From: an uncultured Alistipes sp.
GTDB lineage: Bacteria > Bacteroidota > Bacteroidia > Bacteroidales > Rikenellaceae
Direction: 5' to 3'
Length of the DNA: 20,620 nt
Assembly: GCF_949296715.1 (NCBI RefSeq)
Contig: NZ_CASFQD010000044.1
Coordinates: 1-20,620, forward strand
Shown here: positions 6,261-15,200 of the stretch, piece after piece
How positions within the stretch are numbered: the first letter of the stretch is position 1
How the letters are laid out: every line of letters starts with the position of its first letter
Position numbers and translations under genes: made by a program
The notes under the pieces: generated by a model
Told to the model about the DNA's origin: nothing
The model's input: only the letters and a program-made list of their open reading frames with translations
The model's database searches: none

Positions 6261-7292
6261 CTATTCGATGCCGCGCAGGTGCTTCTCCCAGTTCCACGCT
6301 GAGACGAGCGTCTCGTCGAGCGTCCGCTCGGCCTTCCAGCCCAGCTCGTTGTTCGCGCGCGTGGGATCGGCCCAGATGGCGATGATGTCGCCTGCGCGGC
6401 GCGGTGCGATCTTGTAGTTGAGCTTCACGTGGTTGACCTCCTGGAACTTGCGGACCAGCTCCAGCACCGAGACCCCGCGGCCCGTGCCGACGTTGAAGAT
6501 TTCGTAGGACTCCTTGTTGCGGTTCTCGATCATGCGGCGGATGGCCGTGACGTGGGCCCGGGCCAGGTCGACGACGTCGATGTAGTCGCGGATGCACGAT
6601 CCGTCGGGCGTCGGATAGTCGTCACCGAAAACCGAGAGGCACTCGCGCAGTCCGGCGGCCGTCTGCGTGATGTAGGGCACGAGGTTCTGCGGCACGCCGC
6701 GCGGCAGCTCGCCGATCAGCGCCGACGGATGGGCGCCGATGGGGTTGAAATAGCGCAGCGCAATGCCCTTGAGCCCCTTGTAGGCCTTGAGCGAGTCGCG
6801 CAGGATGTCCTCGCACATCGTCTTCGTGTTGCCGTAGGGCGACTCGGCCGGCTTGCGGGGCGTCTGCTCCGTGACGGGCTGCTTGTCGGGCTCGCCGTAG
6901 ACGGTGCACGACGACGAGAAGACGATGTTCGGCCGCTTGAAGTCGCGCATCAGGGTGATGACGTTCATGAACGACGTGAGGTTGTTGCGGTAGTACTTGA
7001 GGGGCTGCTCGACCGACTCGCCCACGGCCTTCGAGGCCGCGAAGTGGATCACCGAGTTGAATTCGTACTTTTCGAAGACCTTCGTGCGGAAAGCCTCCAG
7101 GTCGCAGCAGTCCACCTCGACGCACGGCACGTCGACGCCCGTGATCTTGCGCACGCCCTCGACGGCGTGGATGTCGCTGTTCGAGAAGTTGTCGGCGATC
7201 ACCACGTCGTAACCGGCGTTGATGAGCTCCACGGCGGTATGCGAGCCGATATATCCGGCGCCGCCGCTGACTAATACACACTCTTTTTTCAT
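6261..7292 (-). CDS. galE: UDP-glucose 4-epimerase
   Basis: Cytoplasmic NAD-dependent epimerase that interconverts UDP-glucose and UDP-galactose, serving galactose use by the Leloir pathway and UDP-sugar supply for surface glycans. The 343-residue product is full length for GalE. It is an extended short-chain dehydrogenase with GGAGYIG at 10-16 (Rossmann NAD site), DNFSNS at 34-39, the Ser/Thr-containing SSSCTVYG at 126-133, the catalytic YxxxK at Tyr153/Lys157 and RYFNPIGAHPSALIGE further on, all typical of GalE. The ATG at 7292 begins directly with the first beta strand and lies about 40 bases after a good -7 box. It is transcribed alone, divergent from kbl. Specificity for N-acetylated UDP-sugars cannot be judged by eye. 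Confidence 0.96.
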   Translation of the reverse strand: MKKECVLVSGGAGYIGSHTAVELINAGYDVVIADNFSNSDIHAVEGVRKITGVDVPCVEVDCCDLEAFRTKVFEKYEFNSVIHFAASKAVGESVEQPLKYYRNNLTSFMNVITLMRDFKRPNIVFSSSCTVYGEPDKQPVTEQTPRKPAESPYGNTKTMCEDILRDSLKAYKGLKGIALRYFNPIGAHPSALIGELPRGVPQNLVPYITQTAAGLRECLSVFGDDYPTPDGSCIRDYIDVVDLARAHVTAIRRMIENRNKESYEIFNVGTGRGVSVLELVRKFQEVNHVKLNYKIAPRRAGDIIAIWADPTRANNELGWKAERTLDETLVSAWNWEKHLRGIE

Positions 7293-7338
7293 GGGTTCGT
7301 AAATATTGGGGATTTGTTCGATAAAACTTACTTATATA

Positions 7339-7346
7339 CAAAGTTA
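7339..7346 (-). promoter_or_regulatory. -7 box of the galE promoter
   Basis: On the minus strand TAACTTTG matches TAnnTTTG exactly, about 47 bases before the galE ATG and in an AT-rich patch. No TTTG is visible 19-20 bases upstream, so only the -7 element is supported. Confidence 0.5.
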
Positions 7347-7465
7347 TATAAAAAAACAGTTCCACCGAGCATTTCGTGGAAAAAATGCGTGCGATGTCCT
7401 CGGATACGTTTGCGGCGCCTGCGGTGACGGATCGTAAGCGACGACGCGAAAAAACAACGGTGAAA

Positions 7466-7497
7466 TTTCGGTTTTTCGGAAATTAATCGTATATTTG
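7466..7497 (+). promoter_or_regulatory. Bacteroidota-type promoter for kbl-lrp
   Basis: TATATTTG at 7490-7497 is an exact -7 element. TTTC at 7466-7469, exactly 20 bases upstream, is one base off the -33 consensus. The predicted transcript start is near 7504, about 44 bases before the kbl ATG. The galE and kbl promoters lie back to back in a 255-base divergent region. Confidence 0.65.
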
Positions 7498-7547
7498 TAA
7501 CAAATCGACATCCACCACGCGAAATTCATTGAAAACCTTAACGCGAT

Positions 7548-8735
7548 ATGTACGGAAAAATCAAGGAGTATTTGCAGCATGAACTCGCCGAAATCGAGGC
7601 TGCAGGGCTTTACAAGCACGAACGGATTATCGAATCCCCCCAGCGTGCCGAAATCGAGGTTGCAGGTCGGAAGGTGCTGAACTTCTGTGCCAACAACTAT
7701 CTGGGCCTTTCGGACAATCCGCGCCTTGTCGAGGCGGCGAAACGGGCCATGGACGCCCGCGGCTACGGCATGTCGTCCGTGCGCTTCATCTGCGGCTGCC
7801 AGGATATCCACAAGCAGCTCGAAAAGGCTATTGCCGACTACTTCGGCACCGAGGATACGATCCTCTACGCCGCCTGCTTCGATGCCAACGGCGGTGTCTT
7901 TGAGCCGCTCTTCGGCGAGCAGGACGCCATCATCTCCGACGCGCTGAACCACGCCTCGATCATCGACGGCGTGCGCCTGTGCAAGGCCGTGCGCTACCGC
8001 TATGCCAATGCCGACATGGACGAACTCGAAGAGTGTCTCAAGAAGGCCCAGGCGCAGCGCTTCCGCATCATCTGCACCGACGGCGTCTTCTCGATGGACG
8101 GCAATGCCGCACCGCTCGACAGGATCTGCGCCCTGGCCGAGAAGTACGACGCGCTGGTGATGGTCGACGAGTGCCACTCGGCCGGCGTGCTCGGCAAGAC
8201 GGGCCGCGGCATCACCGAACTCTACAACCTGCGCGGGCAGGTCGACATCCTGACGGGTACGCTCGGCAAGGCCTTCGGCGGCGCCGTGGGCGGCTTCACG
8301 ACGGGCCGCAAGGAGATCATCGACATGCTGCGCCAGCGTTCGCGCCCCTACCTCTTCTCGAACTCGCTGCCGCCCGCCGTCGTGGGGGCCGGGATCGAGA
8401 TGTTCCGCATGCTCGCCGAGAGCAACGAGCTGCACGACCGGCTTGTGGCCAACGTCGAGCACTTCCGTTCGGGCATGATGGCCGCCGGCTTCGACATCAA
8501 GCCCACGCAGTCGGCCATCTGCGCCGTGATGCTCTACGACGCCAAACTGTCGCAGGACTTCGCTGCCAGGCTGCAGGACGAGGGTGTTTTCGTCACGGGA
8601 TTCTACTACCCCGTCGTGCCGAAGGGACAGGCGCGCATCCGCGTGCAGGTTTCGGCCGGACATACCGTCGAGCAGCTCGACCGCTGCATCGCCGCTTTCA
8701 AGAAGGTCGGCAAGGAGTTGAACGTTATCAAATAA
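7548..8735 (+). CDS. kbl: Glycine C-acetyltransferase (2-amino-3-ketobutyrate CoA ligase)
   Basis: PLP enzyme that splits 2-amino-3-oxobutyrate with CoA into glycine and acetyl-CoA, the second step of threonine breakdown by threonine dehydrogenase. The 395-residue product matches the family length. It belongs to the alpha-oxoamine synthases: NFCANNYLGLSDNP at 45-58, DALNHASIIDG at 131-141, the PLP-stacking His in DECHSAG at 207-213 and the Schiff-base Lys241 in TGTLGKAFGGAVGG. The N-terminus (MYGKIKEYLQHELAEIEAAGLYK) is characteristic of Kbl and separates it from the BioF, HemA and serine palmitoyltransferase relatives. It leads a two-gene operon with an Lrp regulator 10 bases downstream. No tdh gene is present nearby. 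Confidence 0.95.
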   Translation: MYGKIKEYLQHELAEIEAAGLYKHERIIESPQRAEIEVAGRKVLNFCANNYLGLSDNPRLVEAAKRAMDARGYGMSSVRFICGCQDIHKQLEKAIADYFGTEDTILYAACFDANGGVFEPLFGEQDAIISDALNHASIIDGVRLCKAVRYRYANADMDELEECLKKAQAQRFRIICTDGVFSMDGNAAPLDRICALAEKYDALVMVDECHSAGVLGKTGRGITELYNLRGQVDILTGTLGKAFGGAVGGFTTGRKEIIDMLRQRSRPYLFSNSLPPAVVGAGIEMFRMLAESNELHDRLVANVEHFRSGMMAAGFDIKPTQSAICAVMLYDAKLSQDFAARLQDEGVFVTGFYYPVVPKGQARIRVQVSAGHTVEQLDRCIAAFKKVGKELNVIK

Positions 8736-8745
8736 ATCCGTCGCC

Positions 8746-9219
8746 ATGCCCAAGACCTCACTGGATGCGATCGATCGCAAGATCCTCAAATACCTCATCA
8801 AGAACGCGCGCATGCCCTTCCTGGAGATTGCACGCGAGTGCGGCATTTCGGGTGCCGCCATACACCAGCGGATACGCAAGCTCGACGAGGCGGGCGTGAT
8901 CCTCGGCAGCCGGCTGATCGTCAATCCCAAGATGATGGGTTTCGACGTCTGCGCCCACATCAACATCACGCTCAAGGACCCGCAGCTGCTCAACCAGACG
9001 GTCGAGCACCTCAAGGAGATTCCCGAGATTGTCGAGTGCCACTTCATCACCGGCGCGGGGAACATCCTCGTGAAGCTCTACTGCGTGGACAACGAACACC
9101 TCATGCGGACGATTTTCGACGGCATCCTGCGTATTCCGGGCGTCTCGGCCACCGAGACCAACATCTCGCTGCAGGAGGTCTTCCAGCGGCAGGTGAACAT
9201 CGACTTCATCGAGGAGTAG
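8746..9219 (+). CDS. Lrp/AsnC family transcriptional regulator
   Basis: Feast/famine regulator that senses amino acids and binds DNA as dimers or octamers. The 157-residue product has the standard layout: an N-terminal winged helix (about 5-62: LDAIDRKILKYLIKNARMPF, then IARECGISGAAIHQRIRKL) and a C-terminal ligand-binding RAM domain (about 68-150) with CHFITGAGNILVKLYC. It lies 10 bases after kbl and is probably translated from the same transcript, so it may autoregulate the operon in response to an amino acid such as threonine or glycine. That ligand is inferred from the neighbour only. A strong terminator follows the stop. Confidence 0.95.
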   Translation: MPKTSLDAIDRKILKYLIKNARMPFLEIARECGISGAAIHQRIRKLDEAGVILGSRLIVNPKMMGFDVCAHINITLKDPQLLNQTVEHLKEIPEIVECHFITGAGNILVKLYCVDNEHLMRTIFDGILRIPGVSATETNISLQEVFQRQVNIDFIEE

Positions 9220-9238
9220 CTCCGGCGCTCCGATACGG

Positions 9239-9274
9239 AAAAGGGCGACAGCTTCGTGCTGCCGCCCTTTTTTT
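9239..9274 (+). terminator. Intrinsic terminator of the kbl-lrp operon
   Basis: Bases 9239-9252 pair with 9258-9271 with one mismatch around TTCGT, and seven Ts (9268-9274) overlap and follow the right arm. It lies between the convergent stops of lrp (9219) and the outer-membrane barrel gene (9288). The minus strand reads TTTTCC after the stem, so it may also end that transcript. Confidence 0.88.
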
Positions 9275-9287
9275 GTCCCTGCTGCCG

Positions 9288-12125
9288 TTATTCGCCCTCC
9301 TCGAGCAGGCGCGTCACGGCGGCCCGCTGCCGCGGGAAGAGCCGCAGGTTGTAGGTGAACTGCACGAGGAAACAGCGCCCCAGACCGAGGTTGGTGACGT
9401 TGCGGATATAGGTGCCCGTGACGGTCCGGCGGAACGATGTGCCGCTCTGGTCGAAGAGGTCGTTGACGCCGACGGTCACCTCGCCCAGCCGCTGCCGGAA
9501 GAGCCTGCACCCGGCCTGGAGGTTGCACGTCAGCCGCTCCTCGCGGAAGGGGTCCGTAATGCCGCGGTAGCAGGTGTAGTCGGCGCTGGCGCGCAGGAGG
9601 AACCGCTGCCGCAGCACAAGGTTCAGATTGGCCGTCAGGTAGTGGTTCACGTAGTCGTTGTCCACGGTGCGGACCTTCGACGAGTTGCGGCTGATGTTGT
9701 AGTAGCCCGTGTAGGCGATCTTGAAGTCGACGCTCTCGGAGATGTTGCTGCCGAGCGTCAGCCCCGCGTCGTAGGAGTTGCCGTGCAGCAGGTTGCGCGT
9801 GCCGTTGATGATGCTCGGGATGCGTCCCGTCGTGACGCCCGTCCGCAGGTTGAGGTTGCTGTGCAGGAAACGGACCGGGAAGCCGTAGTTGAGTGCCGTG
9901 CGCAGGTTCCAATAGCCCGCGAGGTTGACCGGGCGCACGAACTGGTTGCCGGCGCCGAGGCGGGTTCCGTCGTCGTCGATCACGAAGTCGGGCGTGTCGA
10001 TGACGAGCGAGTCGGCAATCGTGTTGGGCGAGGCGGTGAAGCGCACCGTCACGGTGAAGGTCCGCCCCTTTTCGGCGTTCGTGCGGATGTACTGCGCCGT
10101 GAGGTCGTGCGTGTAGACGGGCCGCAGCGCGGGGTTTCCGGCAAAGACGTTCTGGCGGTTCGTCGTGTTGACGATGCTCTGGAGGTCCGTGGCGCGGGGG
10201 TTGCGCGTCTGCGACGTGGCGTTGATTTTGAGCAGGTTCCCGGCGTTGAAGTGGATGTTGCCGATGAGGTTGTAGGTGAGGTTGTCGTAGGAGGCCTCGG
10301 TGCGGGCCTCCTCGGGCAGGCGGTAGTCGCCGCCGAAGTCGACATGCTGGTAGTAGAGCGACGCCGCGACCTTCGTCTTGCGGAAAAGGTACTGGTAGGA
10401 GAGCCCCGCGCGCTGCGTCAGGAAGTCGTACTCGTAGTCGGTCGACTGCCGCGGGTCGGGCGTCTCGGCGAAGGCGCCCGCCGCCTCGTCGAAGAGCACC
10501 GTGCGGCGATCGACGCTGTTGGCGGCGTAGGTGACGCGGTACTCGGCGCTCATGCGCGAGCGGCGGCTCAATGCCTGCGTGTAGGTGACGTTGCCGTTGA
10601 CCGTGTATCCGGGCTGTTCGCGCCACGTGCGCGAGATGTTGCGCGCGTCGCAGTCGGCCGTGTCGGCCTCGATGTCGGCCTCGTCGCGGAAGGTGTACTG
10701 CCGCGGCAGGTTGTACTGCTCGCCGCCGCTGTAGCGGCCCCCGACGCCGAAGGTCAGGTTGCGCTGCAGCTTCCCCGGCAGGCGGTAGCGGTAGATCAGG
10801 TTGTTCGAGACCGTGTAGCCGAAGCGGTCGTTGTGTGCGAAGCTGCGGCGGCGGTTGACGAAGCGGATATCCTCCTCCGAGAAACGGTTGTCCGTGCGGC
10901 TGAAGGTCTCGCTGTTCTGGAGGTAGTCCTGGATGCTGAACGCCGTGCGCATCATCAGCGAGTGGCGGTCGTTGAAGCGGTAGTCGAAGCGCGAGTTGAA
11001 GCGGTGGTTGGTGTTCTCGGTGCGGCTTTCGGCGCGGGCGTCGTAGAGCACGAGTTTCTCCGACGAGGTGAAGGTCTGGCGGTCGGTGAGGCTTTCGTTG
11101 CGGTTGTCGGCGCGGTTGAAGAAGTAGCTGGTCGTGATCTTGGCCCGCTTGCCCCACTCGTCGCTGTAGTTGACGCCCACGGCCTGCACGGTCGAGATGC
11201 CGTCGAGCGGCCGCACCATGAAGTTGTCGCTGCCGGTCCGGGCCTTGGCCTGCCCCTGGTCCGTGGCGCCGAGGATGTCCTCGAAGGAGAAGTTCTGGAG
11301 GTTGACGTTGTTTGCCAGCGCGATGATCGAAAGGCGCCGCGACTGGTTGAAGATGTTGACGTTGCCGCCGCCGATGTACTTGTCCGTGAGGCCGTATCCG
11401 GCGAAGAGCCGCCCGAAGGCGCCGCGCCGCTTGTCGGGCTGCGTCACGATGTTGATGGCCGTGTAGCCGTCGCCGATGTCCACGCCCGTGAACTCCGACT
11501 GGTCGCCCTGCGAATTGAAGACGTCGATGCTCTCGACCATGTCGGCCGGGATGTTGCGGATGGCCGACATCACGTCGCTGCCGAAGAACTCACGCCCGTC
11601 GACGAAGACCCGCTGCACGGTGCGGCCCTGGGCCTCGATGACGCCGTCGGCGATCTCCAGCCCCGGCATCTTGCCGATGAGCGCCCCGGCGTCGGCGCCG
11701 AACGCCACCTTGAAGGCCGAGGCGCGGTAGCTCAACGTGTCGCCCCGGATCGAGGAGCGCAGGGCCGGGACCTCGAGCACGACATCCTCGATCACCTCGG
11801 CGCCGGGCGTCAGCTCGAGTGTTCCGAGCTCGTCGCTGCCGCCCGACGTGCGGACGGCGCGGACGAGGGGTTCGTATCCGAGCGAGGTGACGCGCAGCTG
11901 CCATTCGCCGGCCGGAACCTGTTGCAGGCGGGCTTCGCCGTCACCGCCCGAGGCGGTGTAGAGGGGTCTGCGCGTCGTGTCGGCCTGCGACCGCAGCTCG
12001 ACGACGGCCCCCGCGACCGGTTCCTGTTCGGTGCGGTCGACAAGCCGCATGCGGAGCGTGCCGCTCTGTGCGTGCGCGCTCCCCAAGCCGACAAGAAGGG
12101 CAAGCAGCCAAAGATACCGTTTCAT
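9288..12125 (-). CDS. TonB-dependent-receptor-like outer-membrane beta-barrel protein
   Basis: The 945-residue product starts with a signal peptide (1-20, cleavage after AHAQ). Residues 22-108 form a carboxypeptidase-regulatory-like (CarboxypepD_reg) beta domain. A plug-like region follows at about 125-228 (IGKMPGLEIADGVIEAQGRTV, VFVDGREFFGSD, IPADMVESIDVF, INIVTQPDKRRGAFG), then a long beta-barrel to the C-terminus. This is the layout of the outer-membrane beta-barrel family related to SusC/TonB-dependent receptors. The ligand is unknown. No SusD-like gene lies beside it and no TonB box is obvious. The barrel is followed by a charged tail instead of ending in an aromatic residue. It lies 116 bases after the exported beta-galactosidase gene on the same strand with no terminator seen between, so co-transcription and a shared glycan substrate are plausible but inferred. 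Confidence 0.9.
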   Translation of the reverse strand: MKRYLWLLALLVGLGSAHAQSGTLRMRLVDRTEQEPVAGAVVELRSQADTTRRPLYTASGGDGEARLQQVPAGEWQLRVTSLGYEPLVRAVRTSGGSDELGTLELTPGAEVIEDVVLEVPALRSSIRGDTLSYRASAFKVAFGADAGALIGKMPGLEIADGVIEAQGRTVQRVFVDGREFFGSDVMSAIRNIPADMVESIDVFNSQGDQSEFTGVDIGDGYTAINIVTQPDKRRGAFGRLFAGYGLTDKYIGGGNVNIFNQSRRLSIIALANNVNLQNFSFEDILGATDQGQAKARTGSDNFMVRPLDGISTVQAVGVNYSDEWGKRAKITTSYFFNRADNRNESLTDRQTFTSSEKLVLYDARAESRTENTNHRFNSRFDYRFNDRHSLMMRTAFSIQDYLQNSETFSRTDNRFSEEDIRFVNRRRSFAHNDRFGYTVSNNLIYRYRLPGKLQRNLTFGVGGRYSGGEQYNLPRQYTFRDEADIEADTADCDARNISRTWREQPGYTVNGNVTYTQALSRRSRMSAEYRVTYAANSVDRRTVLFDEAAGAFAETPDPRQSTDYEYDFLTQRAGLSYQYLFRKTKVAASLYYQHVDFGGDYRLPEEARTEASYDNLTYNLIGNIHFNAGNLLKINATSQTRNPRATDLQSIVNTTNRQNVFAGNPALRPVYTHDLTAQYIRTNAEKGRTFTVTVRFTASPNTIADSLVIDTPDFVIDDDGTRLGAGNQFVRPVNLAGYWNLRTALNYGFPVRFLHSNLNLRTGVTTGRIPSIINGTRNLLHGNSYDAGLTLGSNISESVDFKIAYTGYYNISRNSSKVRTVDNDYVNHYLTANLNLVLRQRFLLRASADYTCYRGITDPFREERLTCNLQAGCRLFRQRLGEVTVGVNDLFDQSGTSFRRTVTGTYIRNVTNLGLGRCFLVQFTYNLRLFPRQRAAVTRLLEEGE

Positions 12126-12241
12126 GCTCGCTCGTCCGGGTCTCGGGCCCGGTCATATCCAATCGTCACATCTCTTTTTTCCGGCCCGGCAGCCGGGTTC
12201 GCCTTCGGGCCGGTTGTGGGGTTTCGCCGTTTCGGAACGCT

Positions 12242-15200
12242 TCAGCGCACGGGCCGGATGAGGAAGCGGAATTCGTAGTCGCCGTAGGGCAGGCGGTATT
12301 CCGGTTCGGTGATCTGTCCCCACGAGTCGATGCCGCCCAGTCCGTACTGTGCCTTGTCGATCGTGAGCCAGACGGCGTCGTCTGCCTCGACCTCGGGCGA
12401 GTGTCCCTGCCGTTTCGAGAGCCCCTCGTCGAGCGCCTCCTGCGCATAGTGCAGCGCCGAGGCCGAGAAGGGCGCGGCGGCCGTGATCTCCACGCCGCGG
12501 CCCGCGATATCGTGCTGCCGCCAGCGTCGCACGTCCGTCTTCGTGCCGGTCTCCTGCGGGCGGATGTAGGGGTAGAACTGCTCTTCGACCGTCTGCCGGT
12601 AGCGGCCCAGCAGGGCGCCGTCCTTGCGGTCGGCATAGTTCTCCCACGGGCCGCGCCCGTAGTAGTCGATGCGGTCGAAGGCCGCGGGCATGCGCAGGCG
12701 CATGCCGAAGCGCATCAGGTCGGGCACGCCGCTGCGGTCGTCGTCGGCCTCCAGCGCCTCGCGCACGGCGATCTCGCCGGCGTTATCGATGCGGTATTCG
12801 AGCGTCAGCGTGCCGCCCGTGCGCTCCAGCGCATAGCTGGCCGTGACGGTGGCCACGCCCTGCTCCGTCGCGTGCTCGAGCGCGGTGAGCCGCAGCCCCG
12901 GGTCGTCCCAGACGCGGTTCTTGCGCTGCAGCCCTGCGCCGAAGTCGTTGTCGGTGGGGGCGCGCCAGAAGTTGGGCTCCAGCACGGCCCCTTCGTCCAG
13001 CAGCCGCGTGCCGCACACCTCGTAGCGGGTCATCAGGCCGTCCGTGCGGCGGAAGTCGATCCGCACGAGGGGGCTCTCGACGATGAGGTAGTTGCGGTCG
13101 TTGTCGCGCACCGTGATCCGGCCGAGCGAGTTGTGGCGGTCGGCCCGGCGTTCGGCAACCGTGAGGTCGGCCGATGCCGCGGCGCGCAGCGTGAACTGCT
13201 GGTAGGCGATGCGGTGGTCGGGTGCGAGCAGCGGCTCGGCATCCCGCAGGCGGTATTCGACGTTGAGCAGCAGTTCGCCCGCGGCGGGCAGCGCCTCGCG
13301 GCGGATCGGGAGCCGGAGGGTCGTGTCGCGCTGCGGGGCGACGCATAGGTCGGTGACGAGGCCGCTCTGCACCGCCTCGCCGTCGCACAGCACGCTCCAG
13401 CGCAGGTAGCAGTTGTCGATCGCGCGGAAGAAGTTTTCATTGAAAACCGACAGCGTGTTGTTCTCCCCCTCGAACGCGCTCCACAGCGGCTGCTGCCAGT
13501 AGCGCGCCTCGTGCATGTGGGGGTTCGGCACGCGGTCGGGCGAGACGAGGCCGTTGTCGCAGAAGTTCTGGTCCGAGGCGTCGTAGGGGTTCCAGTCGCC
13601 GCCGTAGCCGTAGACCGTCACGCCGTTGCGCCCCTGCTTGCGCAGCGACTGGTCGACGAAGTCCCAGATGAAGCCGCCCTGGTAGCGGGGTTCGCTGCGG
13701 ATGAGCTGCCAGTAGAGGCCGAAGCCGCCGAGCGAGTTGCCCATCGCGTGGGCGTATTCGCACTGGATGAGCGGCCGCGAGGGGTTCGTCGCGAGGTATT
13801 TCCGGCACAGGTCGTAGCTCCAGTACATCGGGCAGAAAATCTCCGTATTGCGGTTGCCGGGCGTGTCGTCGGCCCGCTCGTACTGGATGACGCGCGAGGG
13901 GTCCCAGGCCTTGATCCAGTCGAAGCAGGCGTCGAAGTTGGGGCCGTCGCCCGCCTCGTTGCCCAGCGACCAGATGATGACGGCCGGGTGGTTGACGTTG
14001 CGCTGCACGTTGCGCATGTTGCGCTCGAGGTGCGCTTTCGCATAGCGGGGATCGCGCGCGAGGGTCCGCTCGTCGTAGCCCATGCCGTGCGACTCGATGT
14101 TGGCCTCGGCGACCATGTAGAGCCCGTAGCGGTCGCAGAGCTCGTACCAGTAGGGATCGTCCGGGTAGTGGCACGTGCGCACGGCGTTGAAGTTGTTTTC
14201 CTTGAAGAGGCGGATGTCCTGCAGCATGCGTTCGCGCGAGACGACGTAACCGCCGTCGGGGTCCATCTCGTGACGGTTCGCCCCCTTGATGAGGATCGGC
14301 TGCCCGTTGACGAGCAGCTGGCCGTTCTCGATCTTCACCTCACGGAAGCCCGTGCGGAGCGGGATGACCTCGAGCGTGCGCCCGGAGGCGTCGCGCAGCG
14401 TCACCGTCACGCCGTAGAGCACGGGGGTCTCGGCCGACCATGGCCGGACCTTCCCGGCATCGAGCGCAAGGTGGGCCGTCCGTCCCGTGACCTTCACCGC
14501 GCCGCTTGCGACGGGTGCACCGTCGGGCGCCGTGAGGGCGACCTCGGCCGTGCAGCCGCGGGCCGCTGCCGGGAAGGTGAGCCCGACGCCGAGCGTGCCG
14601 CGCGTGTAGTTCTCCGAGAGGGAGGCGTCGAGCCGGATGTCGGCCACGTGGCGCCGGTCACGGGCGTAGAGGTAGCTCTCCCGCGCAATGCCCGCCAGAC
14701 GGAAGAAGTCCTGATCCTCGAGGTAGGTGCCGTCCGACCAGCGGAAAACCTGCATGGCGAAGAGGTTGCGGCCCGGGCGGACGTAGCGCGTGACGTCGAA
14801 CTCGGCCTCGAGCTTCGAGTCTTCGCTGTAGCCGACGAAGCGGCCGTTGACCCACAGGTAGAGGTTCGAGGTCACGGAGCCGAAGTGCGCGACGATCTCG
14901 CTCCCCGACCAGTCGGCCGGGATGTCGATCCAGCGGCGGTATGATCCCACGTGATTCTCACGCACGGGGACGTGCGGCGGGTCGTTCTCGAACTGTTCGC
15001 GCCACGGATAGCCGATGTTGAGGTACTGCGGGTCGCCGTATCCGTTCAGCTCCCACATTCCGGGCACGGGCATCGTGCCCCAGGCACCGTCGTTGAAATC
15101 CGTGCGGAAGAACTCCGTCGGGCGCTCGTCGGCGTGGCGCACCCAGCAGAAGCGCCACTCGCCGTCGAGCGTGAGGAAGCGCTCCGAGACGCTCTTGTCG

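Noticed and set aside
6082..6417. Plus-strand 111-codon open frame and a shorter 6108-6302 frame
   Set aside because: Both run through the perfect galE terminator hairpin and into galE antisense, with no recognisable product.
5932..6597. N-terminal extension of the lipoprotein frame up to 6597
   Set aside because: It would cross the eight-T terminator at 5966-5995, the galE terminator and the end of galE. The lipoprotein signal peptide begins at the ATG at 5931.
6261..7292. Short-chain-dehydrogenase-type threonine dehydrogenase, given the neighbouring kbl
   Set aside because: Some threonine dehydrogenases are GalE-like, but this protein has full GalE signatures (SSSCTVYG, SPYGNTK, RYFNPIGAHPSALIGE), the GalE length, and is divergent from kbl.
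12126..12241. Terminator between the beta-galactosidase and barrel genes
   Set aside because: GC-rich pairing exists (CCGGCCCG with CGGGCCGG), but on the minus strand the stem is followed by an A run, not Ts, so it is not an intrinsic terminator for this transcript.
8838..12278. A 1146-codon plus-strand open frame across lrp and the outer-membrane barrel gene
   Set aside because: It is antisense to a gene with signal peptide, plug and barrel features, and runs in another frame through lrp. Its product is low-complexity (Arg/Val/Ala-rich) with no domain, as expected from GC-rich antisense DNA.
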